In this document: piece by piece, positions 56,493-64,000 of the stretch
Layout of the letters: every line of letters starts with the position of its first letter
Position numbering within the stretch: position 1 is the first letter of the stretch
Source: Acididesulfobacillus acetoxydans
Lineage (GTDB): Bacteria > Bacillota > Desulfitobacteriia > Desulfitobacteriales > Desulfitobacteriaceae
Assembly: GCF_902729405.1 (NCBI RefSeq)
Contig: NZ_LR746496.1
Location: forward strand, 310,001-374,000
DNA length: 64,000 nt
Direction of reading: 5' to 3'
Notes under the pieces: model-generated
What the model saw: only the letters and a program-made list of their open reading frames with translations
The model's database searches: none
What the model was told of the DNA's origin: nothing
Position numbers and translations under genes: made by a program

Positions 56493-58124
56493 TCAGGCGA
56501 TCCCCATGATCACCTGGGCGATATTGACTACGTGTTCGTCAACATTATAAAACAGGTTTACGGCATCCACCAGGAAATAGCGCAATTTCTCCAATTCCTT
56601 GGCTCCGACGGTTTCCGGTCCGGGTGCAGGCAGACCGGCCAAGGCGCTGAACTGTATGGAGCGTTGCAAACGAAGAATATCCGGGTGCTCCCGAATGACA
56701 GCCCCGGCCTTGTCCTCATCCCAAGCGCGCAGCGCTTCCAGCAGACGGGCAAAATTGGCCGCAACCTTGGCGTAGAGGGGGGCAATGCTTTCCCAATCCC
56801 TTTGCTTGAGATCTATGCCCTCACGGTGAATCTTGTGGATCTGCTGGACCAAGGCCATCAGCGTATCCCCAAGATATTCGAACTCTTTGACAATGATTTG
56901 CGCATTTACGATTTGCTCGGTCTGTTCATCCGCCAGTCCTTTCTGGGAGACGGTCGTCAAAAAACGGGTGATGTGCCGGTAATACCAGTCCACATCGATC
57001 TCAAAACGCCCGATGTGATTGGCCGGTTCGTCATTCCCCGCCAAAAAAGCCTGGGGCAGCTTGTCCAGCATCTTTTCCCTGATGCGCTCCCCCAAACCCG
57101 CGACTTCTTGCAGAGACTGTTTAATGGCCACCGCCGGCAATTCAAGCGAGGCTTCGTCGATAAAAGCAAATTCCCGGCTGGGGACCCCTCTGTTTCTGCC
57201 CGGCAGGAAGCGGACGAGAGCTTTGGCAATCCAACCGTTGAAAGGTAAAAAAACGACGAGCATAAAGAGCGCAAAAATCAAATAGGCATTGGCCACCTGA
57301 CGCTGCACATCCGTGGTCGTCCACTGCACCAAGCGGTCAAACTGCGGCAAAAAAGGAAAGACTATAATGATGCCGACGATCTTGTAAGCCGTATTGGCAA
57401 CGGCCACGCGTTTCGCATCCATCTTTTGCGTGGTAAGGCCGGACAGGAGCGTTAAAATCGTGCCGCCGGCATGGGCGCCCAGGACCAGCGGTACAACCGC
57501 CGCAAAGGGCAAGAGGTGATGGGCCGCCATGGACATCATGATGGCCAGGACCGCTGCGCTGCCCTGGATCAAAACATTGAGCACGAGGGCGACCAGCATC
57601 GCCAAAAGAGGATAGGCCGCTAATTGAACCAAAAGGTTGGACACTTGCGGGAAACCCAAGAGAGGAGCCGAGGCTGCGGACATATTGGCCATACCCACAT
57701 AAATAACCCCAAAACCGATCAAGGCCTGTCCCAAATGGCGCCAGCGCTTGCCGGTCAATTGGAGAACAACACCGATGAAAATAAGGGCCAGGGCAATATT
57801 TAAGATCTTGAAAGCGAGAAGCTGAAGGGCTACGGAGGTACCGACCGCGGAGCTGAGCACCATCCCCAAGGCCTGCGCCAGATTCATCATGCCGGCATTG
57901 ACAAACTCGACGACCAGCACCGTGGTCGCCGTGCTGCTTTGGAAAGCCACCGTAGCCGCGATGCCGAAAAAGACTTCCAAATAAGTATGTTTAGTCATAA
58001 AGCCCAGGATCTTCTTCATGCGGCCGGCCGCAAATTTTTGCAATCCGTCGGAGGTCGTCTGTACACCGTACATGAAAAGCCCCAGCCCACCCAAGAACAT
58101 GAGCAGCGGTCCGATAAACGTCAC
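56493..58124 (-). CDS. Na/Pi cotransporter family protein with PhoU-like tail
   Basis: 543 aa from GTG 58124 (AAAGGAGG about ten bases upstream). The N-terminal ~310 residues hold two inverted NptA/PiT-II repeats: GIAATVAFQSSTATTVLVVE and GSAAVLAIMMSMAAHHLLPF; the QSS(S/T)A(T)T motif is the phosphate site. The C-terminal ~190 residues are helical and PhoU-like (EFEYLGDTLMALVQQIHKIH). It imports or exports phosphate with sodium, with the tail likely regulatory. A separate phoU-type gene lies immediately upstream (155 bp). Confidence 0.9.
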   Translation of the reverse strand: MTFIGPLLMFLGGLGLFMYGVQTTSDGLQKFAAGRMKKILGFMTKHTYLEVFFGIAATVAFQSSTATTVLVVEFVNAGMMNLAQALGMVLSSAVGTSVALQLLAFKILNIALALIFIGVVLQLTGKRWRHLGQALIGFGVIYVGMANMSAASAPLLGFPQVSNLLVQLAAYPLLAMLVALVLNVLIQGSAAVLAIMMSMAAHHLLPFAAVVPLVLGAHAGGTILTLLSGLTTQKMDAKRVAVANTAYKIVGIIIVFPFLPQFDRLVQWTTTDVQRQVANAYLIFALFMLVVFLPFNGWIAKALVRFLPGRNRGVPSREFAFIDEASLELPAVAIKQSLQEVAGLGERIREKMLDKLPQAFLAGNDEPANHIGRFEIDVDWYYRHITRFLTTVSQKGLADEQTEQIVNAQIIVKEFEYLGDTLMALVQQIHKIHREGIDLKQRDWESIAPLYAKVAANFARLLEALRAWDEDKAGAVIREHPDILRLQRSIQFSALAGLPAPGPETVGAKELEKLRYFLVDAVNLFYNVDEHVVNIAQVIMGIA

Positions 58125-58278
58125 TCCCGCGCCTCCTTTCGTCCCGAAAATCCTGCCCCACCCGCCCCAAATAAGTCTTCGTTCCCGTTCGCCCCGACGA
58201 CAGCGGCGGATCCCGCCGCTTCCCAACTCCCGGAATCCGGGCTGTCTTGTCGCCGGCACAGAAGGTTCGGCGCGGCTC

Positions 58279-58956
58279 TCATTCCCCGCCGGCCCGGCCC
58301 TTGTCACTCTGACCCGGGGTCCGCTCTCTCTGAGTCAGCCGCCTTTGTCCGGTCTTGATATAGACCAGCATCTCCGCCACGTTAACCGCGTGGTCCCCCA
58401 TGCGCTCCATCGTCCGGGCCAAGATCAGAGAAAAAGCGAGGGACCCGTCGCCCGGCCTCTGCCGCCCGGCTGCCAAAATCTCCTGCTGCAATTCGTTGTA
58501 GGTCCGGTCTAACGCGTCGTCCTGCTCATCCAGGTCCCTGTCGATTTCACGCTCTCCCAGCAGGACCGGCACGAGATATTCAAACATGCCGAGCAAATCC
58601 CGAACCATCGCCAAAATACTTTCCGGCCAAACCCCTTCCGGGTGCAGGCAGCTCAGTTCCGCCAAGTCACAGGCATAATCCGCAATCCTTTCCAATTCCT
58701 GAGCAATGCGCTGGTAGCCCAGGATCCAGCGTAAATCCTGAGTTCTCAGCTGCTGCAGGCTCATGATAGTAAAACAACGCTCCACGATAGCGTCTCTCAG
58801 CCGGTCAACGCGGTCGTCGGCAGTCCGCCAATCAACCGGCTCCCCGCTGCCGCTGCGCACGACCTCAACTGCCCGCCGCAACAATCCCTGGACGGCGACA
58901 GCCAGTTCTCCGCTCTTCGTCCGCAATTCCAACAGAGCCCTGTCATATCCCGTCAT
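58279..58956 (-). CDS. PhoU-family phosphate regulator
   Basis: About 225 aa. Two helical PhoU repeats are visible: DDRVDRLRDAIVERCFTIMS / YQRIAQELERIADYACDLAE, then EQDDALDRTYNELQQEIL / LARTMERMGDHAVNVAEMLV; the ERxGDHxxNVAE motif binds metal. The start is not certain: ATG 58956 (MTGYDRALLE), TTG 58971 behind GGGGGTGAG, or GTG 58980. It is a partner of the Na/Pi transporter downstream rather than of a Pst system, which is absent here. Confidence 0.88.
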   Translation of the reverse strand: MTGYDRALLELRTKSGELAVAVQGLLRRAVEVVRSGSGEPVDWRTADDRVDRLRDAIVERCFTIMSLQQLRTQDLRWILGYQRIAQELERIADYACDLAELSCLHPEGVWPESILAMVRDLLGMFEYLVPVLLGEREIDRDLDEQDDALDRTYNELQQEILAAGRQRPGDGSLAFSLILARTMERMGDHAVNVAEMLVYIKTGQRRLTQRERTPGQSDKGRAGGE

Positions 58957-59010
58957 TCGTATGGCACTCAACTTTCTCACCCCCAGACAGTCTGATAACT
59001 CCTTCCGCCC

Positions 59011-59056
59011 CCAACAATCCCCAACAATCTCCAAACAATCTCCAAACAATCCCCGA
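59011..59056. repeat. 12-bp repeat upstream of the phoU gene
   Basis: Four units of the type AACAATCTCCA (CCCAACAATCC, CCAACAATCTCC, AAACAATCTCC, AAACAATCCCC). Reading through it creates a spurious extension of the phoU frame. Confidence 0.7.
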
Positions 59057-59096
59057 CCACCCCGTCAAAATCCCGTACCCGCACACGCTGGGACAG

Positions 59097-60470
59097 TCAA
59101 TACCGCCTTCTGGCCGAAGCGGCCGGAATGTGCATCCCGTCGCGATATTTGGCCACCGTGCGCCGGGATATTTTCATTCCCCGCTCGGTCAGGAGATCAG
59201 CCAGCTTCTGGTCCGAATAGGGTTCTTTACTGTCCTCACCCAGGATCAAAGTACGCAAGGTCCGCTTGATGCTTTCCGTCGTCAGACTCTGTTCGTGCCC
59301 GATACCCGTGGCAAAAAAGAATTTAAACTCAAAGATCCCCCTGGGCGTCTGCACATATTTGTTGGCCGTAGCGCGGCTGACCGTTGATTCATGAACTCCC
59401 ACCTCGTCGGCAATATCTTTTAAGGTCAGGGGCCTGAGATGTTGGATACCGTGGCGCAGGAACTCCTCCTGACGTTTGACCACCGCGTTGGCCACCTTGT
59501 ACAGGGTCAGCCGCCTTTGTTCGATACTGCGAATCAACCAGGCCGCCGCATTCAGTTTCTGCTCTACAAATTTGCGCACTTCGCCGTCTTCCTGATTCAG
59601 GGCTCTGCGATAAACCTGATTAATGCCCAGACGGGGAACAGAGATATCGTTGACCAATATAATGTATTCCCCTTCGATTTCTTCGACCACCACATCCGGT
59701 ACGACAAAGCGCACATCTCCCGCCGTGGAAAACCTCAATCCCGGTTTCGGATCGAGACGGCGGACAAGATCCGCCAGTTCCTGCACCCCGGCTAAACTTA
59801 TCCCCAGGTCCGCGGCAATTCTCTGCATCCGCCCCGCGGCCAAATCCTCCAGATGTTCCAAAAACTTCGGCATTTCCGGCGGGCAGTCATTCAGAAACGG
59901 CAGCTGCAAGAGCAGGCACTCCCGCAGCGAGCGAGCGCCGACTCCCGGGGGATCTAAACTTTGGACAACCTGCAGAGCGCTTTCGACCTCGGCCGGAGCG
60001 GCCCCCCGCTCTCGGGCAATCTCCTGCGTACTGAGGGTCAGGTAGCCATTGTTGTCCAAATTCCCGATGATATATTCCGCCAGGGGCAAAGAGGCCGCCG
60101 ACTTTTGCACGTGCAGTTGGAGGAGGAGATGTTCCTGCAGCGTGGGAGCCGCCGCTACGAACGGTTCGAACTGGGACTTTTCCGCCCGTTCCGCCGGTCG
60201 TTCGGAGTGGATATATCCTTCGTCCTGTCCCCGAAAATAATCCTGCCATTCAACCTCGAGCCTCGAATCCGTATTTTCCGGAGTTTCCTCCCGCTCATCG
60301 CTCACGGAATCGTCTTGAACCTCCAGCAAAGGGTTTTCCAGCAGTTGGTCATCCACAAAGGTGGAGAGTTCCAAGGCCGACAACTGCAGTATGGCGATAG
60401 CCTGCCGCAGTTCCGGAGTCATAACAAGTTTTTGGGTCTGCTCCAGATTAAGACCGTATCCCAAGCGCAC
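59097..60470 (-). CDS. rpoN: RNA polymerase factor sigma-54
   Basis: 457 aa. The N-terminal Gln/Leu-rich activator-interacting region (QKLVMTPELRQAIAILQLSA) is followed by an acidic stretch, the core-binding domain, the HTH (LKDIADEVGVHESTVSRATA) and the C-terminal RpoN box SRRTVAKYRDGM. It recognises -24/-12 promoters and needs AAA+ activators, none of which are in this window. GTG 60470 is read as start, six bases after the whiA stop; a TTG two codons on has better spacing to AGGAAGG. Co-transcribed with whiA. Confidence 0.95.
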   Translation of the reverse strand: MRLGYGLNLEQTQKLVMTPELRQAIAILQLSALELSTFVDDQLLENPLLEVQDDSVSDEREETPENTDSRLEVEWQDYFRGQDEGYIHSERPAERAEKSQFEPFVAAAPTLQEHLLLQLHVQKSAASLPLAEYIIGNLDNNGYLTLSTQEIARERGAAPAEVESALQVVQSLDPPGVGARSLRECLLLQLPFLNDCPPEMPKFLEHLEDLAAGRMQRIAADLGISLAGVQELADLVRRLDPKPGLRFSTAGDVRFVVPDVVVEEIEGEYIILVNDISVPRLGINQVYRRALNQEDGEVRKFVEQKLNAAAWLIRSIEQRRLTLYKVANAVVKRQEEFLRHGIQHLRPLTLKDIADEVGVHESTVSRATANKYVQTPRGIFEFKFFFATGIGHEQSLTTESIKRTLRTLILGEDSKEPYSDQKLADLLTERGMKISRRTVAKYRDGMHIPAASARRRY

Positions 60471-60476
60471 GCCTTC

Positions 60477-61457
60477 CTACCCCCTTCCTGAGCGGTTTCT
60501 CCCAGTCCCTGTTTTTCCCGGGTACCCCTTCAGCCGGATGCTTTCGGCCAGTTCGTCGATCTTACGCAAGCGGTGGTTTACCCCGGATTTACCCACTTGC
60601 GGCCTGAGCATCTCTCCCAGTTCTTTCAGGCTGGCGTCCGGGTACTCCAACCTCGCCTGGGCAACCTGCCGCAAGGCCTCAGGCAGGGAAGTGAAGCCGA
60701 CCGTATCGGCTACCAGCCGGATATTATCCACCTGCCTGACCGCCGCGTCCACCGTTTTGTTGAGATTGGCCGTCTCACAATTTACCAGCCGGTTAACCTG
60801 GTTACGCATCTCTTTGAACACCCGAACATTCTCGAATTCCAGCAACGCATGATGGGCCCCGACTAAAGCCAAGAATCCGACGATGTGTTCGCTCTCTTTA
60901 ATATAGACAACGTGCCAGTTTTTACGCGCGCTCACCTTGGCCCCCAACCGAAATTTGTTGATAAGCCCGCAAAGCGCTTGGGCATGCCCCAGGTCGTTAG
61001 TAATGATCTCCAGGTGGTAAGTTCCTTCCGGATTATTGATCGACCCGCCCGCCAAAAATGCGCCCCGGAGATAGGCTTTTTGGTCGCCGCGGCGTCTGAC
61101 CAGGCTCCCGCAGATTCCCGGTTGGATGAGGGCGTCTTCGTCCAATAAGCCCAAACGCTGTAAATCCTCGACACCCCGCGGATAGATCCTGACCAGGTAA
61201 GAGTTGTTTTTGCGCAGGCGAAGTTTGCGTCTGACCACTATATCCACCTGGCCGCCCAACACATTCTTAGCCAGGCGATAGACTTTCCGCGCCACCGCCG
61301 CATTCTCGGTCGTTACGTTAAGAGCGTACTCCCGGTGGGAACTGATTTGCAAAGTACCGTCCATTCTCACCAGCGCGGCCAATTCCGCCAGCTCAGCGCT
61401 GGGACTGTGTTCCGTTACGCGCGCCAATTCTTCTTTCGTCGTCGCACTGAAAGACAT
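60477..61457 (-). CDS. whiA: Sporulation/cell-division regulator WhiA
   Basis: A 326-aa DNA-binding protein with an N-terminal degenerate LAGLIDADG homing-endonuclease-like fold (RRGDQKAYLRGAFLAGGSIN, YHLEIITNDLGHAQALCGLI) and a C-terminal helix-turn-helix (SLKELGEMLRPQVGKSGVNH). In Firmicutes it influences division and chromosome segregation. It lies in the conserved rapZ-yvcK-whiA order, 30 bp after yvcK. Confidence 0.96.
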   Translation of the reverse strand: MSFSATTKEELARVTEHSPSAELAELAALVRMDGTLQISSHREYALNVTTENAAVARKVYRLAKNVLGGQVDIVVRRKLRLRKNNSYLVRIYPRGVEDLQRLGLLDEDALIQPGICGSLVRRRGDQKAYLRGAFLAGGSINNPEGTYHLEIITNDLGHAQALCGLINKFRLGAKVSARKNWHVVYIKESEHIVGFLALVGAHHALLEFENVRVFKEMRNQVNRLVNCETANLNKTVDAAVRQVDNIRLVADTVGFTSLPEALRQVAQARLEYPDASLKELGEMLRPQVGKSGVNHRLRKIDELAESIRLKGYPGKTGTGRNRSGRG

Positions 61458-61487
61458 TGTCTCACCCCCCGCGCTATGCCCATCCCT

Positions 61488-62855
61488 TTACGGCTCCTGG
61501 CGCAATTTGTGACTCAGAAGGTAGGCATCGACCAGGGCAATACGTTCTCCCACGGGCTTGAGCTTGAACAGAAGACGAATGAGTTCACGGGCCAAGCGCC
61601 GCGAATCGTGACGCACAGCCGGGCCTGTCTGAACAAGGTCGGCTTCGTGGAATTTGGCCCCCAGCCGTTCGACGGCTTTGGCTTCTCCCCGCACGGGCTC
61701 GGAGCCTTCCTTGGCATAGCGGACCCGCACCTCCTCCGGAATCTCTTCCTTATTGGCCAGAACCACGTCCACAAACCCCGGGCCGCAGTGATCCAAAATC
61801 GCTTTGAGATGGTCGGCCACCCCGTAACCGTCCGTCTCTCCCGGCTCGGTCATAACGTTGCAGACGTAAACACAGGGAGCGCTGACCGAGCGGATCTTTT
61901 CCCTCAGTCCCTTGACCAAGAGATTGGGCAGCACGCTGGTGTAGAGGCTGCCAGGTCCCAGCACGATCAAATCCGCGTCCTCCAGCGCCGCTAAAGCTTC
62001 CGGGATGGGATGGCAATCCCCGGGTTCCACATGAACGTGCCGGATTTGCCCCCGGGCGGCGCGCACCGCCGTTTCCCCCCGGACCCGGCGCCCGTCGGCT
62101 AAGTCCGCAACCAGGACGACCTGATCCAAGGTGGAAGGATAAACGTCGCCTCTGAGGGCAAAAACACTGCCCACCTGCTCGATTCCTTTCTGAAAATCTC
62201 CGGCCATGTCCGTGAGCCCGGCCAGAAGCAGATTGCCCAGGCTGTGGCCCTTAAGAGTACCCGTTTCAAACCGGTAGGAAAAGAGTTTTTCCATGGTGTT
62301 TTCCGTGTCGGCCAGCGCGACCAGGCAATTGCGCACATCCCCGGGAGGCAAAATTCCCATTTCGTGGCGCAGTTTACCGGAGCTGCCGCCGTCATCCGCC
62401 ACCGTTACGATGGCGGTCAAATTATTGGTATATTCTTTCAAACCCCGCAACAAGGCGGACAGTCCCGTTCCTCCCCCGATAACCACGATCTTCGGCCCGC
62501 GGCTGAGATGCTGCCTGGTGTAGATGACGTCCACAATCCTGCCTTCGTCAGAGGGTAAAAGGACAGAAATAATGGAATTGAGCATGCGTTTGAAACCTAC
62601 AACAATAGCCACAATTCCCAGGGCACTGATTAGGACGCCTACGGGCACGGCCACCCGTTGGGTGCTGCCCGTCACTCGGTAGACTGCCTCCCTGAATTCC
62701 AGCTCCAAGTAGCCCAGAGCAATGCCATCGTTCATGACGGCAAACCCTGTGGCAAAGAGAAAGATGCCCAAGGTCGCCAAAAGAAACCAGCGTTTTACTT
62801 TCAGATTGGGATAGAGCCATTTGACAAAGCTTGGCAGTTTAATCCGCTTAGCCAT
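61488..62855 (-). CDS. yvcK: YvcK/GlmR (CofD-like) gluconeogenesis factor, membrane-anchored form
   Basis: About 455 aa from ATG 62855. Two N-terminal membrane segments (residues about 22-42 and 70-90) precede the CofD-like domain, which opens KIVVIGGGTGLSALLRGLKE and continues TAIVTVADDGGSSGKLR, GILPPGDVRNCLVALA, SLGNLLLAGLTDMAGDF and LIVLGPGSLYTSVLPNLLVK. The B. subtilis protein (~317 aa) lacks the membrane part, which is common in clostridia. It binds UDP-GlcNAc and steers carbon to cell-wall precursors. Nine bp after rapZ. Confidence 0.95.
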   Translation of the reverse strand: MAKRIKLPSFVKWLYPNLKVKRWFLLATLGIFLFATGFAVMNDGIALGYLELEFREAVYRVTGSTQRVAVPVGVLISALGIVAIVVGFKRMLNSIISVLLPSDEGRIVDVIYTRQHLSRGPKIVVIGGGTGLSALLRGLKEYTNNLTAIVTVADDGGSSGKLRHEMGILPPGDVRNCLVALADTENTMEKLFSYRFETGTLKGHSLGNLLLAGLTDMAGDFQKGIEQVGSVFALRGDVYPSTLDQVVLVADLADGRRVRGETAVRAARGQIRHVHVEPGDCHPIPEALAALEDADLIVLGPGSLYTSVLPNLLVKGLREKIRSVSAPCVYVCNVMTEPGETDGYGVADHLKAILDHCGPGFVDVVLANKEEIPEEVRVRYAKEGSEPVRGEAKAVERLGAKFHEADLVQTGPAVRHDSRRLARELIRLLFKLKPVGERIALVDAYLLSHKLRQEP

Positions 62856-62863
62856 CGCGTCTC

Positions 62864-63754
62864 TCAACCCTTTCGGTTACGTTCACAGTCCCGGTGCTTA
62901 ACACTCACCGGGTACCCTTGTTCCTGTAAAAAGTCCCTAACCCGCTCGCCGATTGCCACTGAACGATGCTGGCCGCCGGTACAGCCGACGCCTATCACCA
63001 AGTGGGTCTTTCCTTCATTGAGGTAATGCGGCAGCATAAATTCCAGCAGAGCTAAATAACGCTGCATGAACTCCCGGGCAATCGGGTTGCCGAACACATA
63101 ATCCCGCACCAAGGGGTGCGATCCGGTCAAAGGGCGCAAGTCGCTGACATAATAGGGATTGGGCAGAAAGCGTACATCGATCAGCAGATCCGCGTCCAAC
63201 GGTACACCGTACTTGAACCCGAAAGTTATCACGGAAACGGTCATTTGGCCCGGGCCTTGCTTTTTGCCGAAAAGCTCGGCCACCTGTTTGCGCAGAGCCT
63301 GAGCGGAAAGGCTGCTCGTGTCGATAATCTTGTGGGCTTTACTCCGGAGTTCCTCGAGCTGCAGGCGTTCGGCTTGAATGCCGTCCAAAATCCTGCCTTG
63401 GGGAGACAAGGGATGCCGCCGCCGCGACTCCTTGTACCTCCGCACCAGCGCTTCGTCCGAGGCCTCCAGGAAAAGGATCTCGTAAGAAAACCCTTCCTGT
63501 TTCAAGTTTTGCAGGGCTTCGCTGAGAGAAGCGAAAAAGTCCCCGCCCCGCAGATCACAAACAATGGCGGCTTTCGATATTTTCCCCTGTGACTGGGCAC
63601 AAAGAGCGGCAAACTTAACAATGAACATGGGCGGCAAATTGTCCACACAGAAAAACCCTTGGTCTTCCAGGCTCTGCATCGCTTGGGTGCGTCCCGCCCC
63701 GGACAGGCCGGTGATCACGATGAGCTGCAGTTCCGCCTGTTCCAAAATCCTCAC
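62864..63754 (-). CDS. rapZ: RNase adapter / nucleotide-binding protein RapZ (YvcJ)
   Basis: 296 aa from GTG 63754, which overlaps the upstream stop (GTGA). The P-loop is VITGLSGAGRTQAMQSLEDQ (residues about 11-30), with Arg where Lys is more usual; FFCVDNLPP and the C-terminal KYGVPLDADLLIDVRFLPNP and GCTGGQHRSVAIGERV are conserved. Enterobacterial RapZ controls glmS mRNA; the B. subtilis homologue YvcJ is a GTPase/ATPase affecting competence. First of the rapZ-yvcK-whiA set. Confidence 0.95.
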   Translation of the reverse strand: MRILEQAELQLIVITGLSGAGRTQAMQSLEDQGFFCVDNLPPMFIVKFAALCAQSQGKISKAAIVCDLRGGDFFASLSEALQNLKQEGFSYEILFLEASDEALVRRYKESRRRHPLSPQGRILDGIQAERLQLEELRSKAHKIIDTSSLSAQALRKQVAELFGKKQGPGQMTVSVITFGFKYGVPLDADLLIDVRFLPNPYYVSDLRPLTGSHPLVRDYVFGNPIAREFMQRYLALLEFMLPHYLNEGKTHLVIGVGCTGGQHRSVAIGERVRDFLQEQGYPVSVKHRDCERNRKG

Positions 63755-64000
63755 CCCCCCGCGTTTCCGACGGCCTTGACGGCCTCCGTCTGGGCCCTGT
63801 TCAAAGCATCCTGCGGACTCAGTGCTCCGGACGCGGCTTGAGCCCAAGCCGCATCCTCCGCCGGCAGCAGCTTCCGCTCCGGGGCATCCCCCGCCAGGGG
63901 CCAGATATCCTGTAAAGATTGACTGACCGGAGGGCCTATCCCCTGTCGGCCGGCCCCGCTGAGATAGTAAGCGCCGGAGGCGGGTAAAAGCTGCCCGGCC
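63751..64000 (-). CDS. C-terminus of an extracellular solute-binding protein (partial)
   Basis: The last 82 residues of a gene that continues beyond the window: from LLPASGAYYLSGAGRQGIGP through SLQDIWPLAGDAPERKLLPA to ALSPQDALNRAQTEAVKAVG and a stop TGA that overlaps the rapZ start. The SPQDALNRAQ end is the usual close of family 1 solute-binding proteins of ABC sugar transporters. Only the tail is visible, so the call is tentative. Confidence 0.5.
   Translation of the reverse strand, partial: AGQLLPASGAYYLSGAGRQGIGPPVSQSLQDIWPLAGDAPERKLLPAEDAAWAQAASGALSPQDALNRAQTEAVKAVGNAGG

Noticed and set aside
58125-58307. 61-residue extension of the Na/Pi transporter
   Set aside because: It has Arg/Gly-rich non-membrane composition and overlaps the phoU end; GTG 58124 has a good ribosome-binding site.
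59011-59049. Longer PhoU N-terminus
   Set aside because: The extension is a translation of a short tandem repeat, not PhoU sequence.

Overview
The window looks like a chromosomal segment of an endospore-forming, anaerobic Firmicute, probably a moderately GC-rich member of class Clostridia (Peptococcaceae/Desulfitobacterium-like); the genus is not determined. The signs are a gerB-gerA-gerC germination operon, anaerobic redox enzymes (hydroxylamine reductase/hybrid-cluster protein, reverse-type rubrerythrin), LL-diaminopimelate aminotransferase, Gram-positive Shine-Dalgarno sequences, a T-box leader on serC, and the whiA-yvcK-rapZ cluster. No rRNA or tRNA gene is seen; the one certain RNA gene is tmRNA (ssrA).

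Layout. 0-9 kb: a possible orphan structured RNA (an IscB/HEARO omega-RNA is one idea), two membrane-anchored secreted proteins with low-complexity linkers, galU, a chemoreceptor, clpP and a DUF1015 protein. 9-18 kb: serine biosynthesis (serA, serC) behind what appears to be a tandem T-box leader, a YkgJ-type Cys-cluster protein, hcp, a broken fic, dapL and an MFS exporter divergent from a LysR regulator. 20-29 kb: SulP transporter, a 34-aa membrane peptide, a PadR/MFS pair, a NicO-like transporter with a Fur-family regulator, a polysaccharide deacetylase and rubrerythrin. 29-38 kb: the germination operon, a 22-copy 15-bp tandem array, a CBS protein, an orphan OppA-type lipoprotein and tiny Gly/Tyr-rich peptide genes. 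38.6-44.7 kb: a degenerate island abutting the 3' end of ssrA, with glycosyltransferase, DUF1064, recombinase, toxin and ABC-permease remnants plus a PadR/pentapeptide-repeat operon. This island separates ssrA from smpB. 44.8-64 kb: conserved housekeeping, all on the minus strand: rapZ-yvcK-whiA-rpoN-phoU-Na/Pi transporter-glpK-radical SAM, then pgk-tpiA-gpmI-eno-secG-esterase-HD protein-smpB.

How the genes work together. The pgk-tpiA-gpmI-eno block is lower glycolysis. serC/serA draw off 3-phosphoglycerate, with serC under tRNA control. GlmR/YvcK, RapZ and GalU belong to sugar-nucleotide and cell-wall carbon control. SmpB and ssrA form the ribosome rescue pair, and Hcp and rubrerythrin protect against nitrosative and oxidative stress.

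The most unusual feature is the non-coding DNA. A structured element of about 220-260 bp occurs three times (9.3, 33.7 and 38.2 kb), with paired base changes that preserve hairpins, and shorter left-end-like pieces lie elsewhere. Many gaps between genes carry short tandem arrays of 10-15 bp or longer units. All functional calls come from reading the sequence by eye without database searches.
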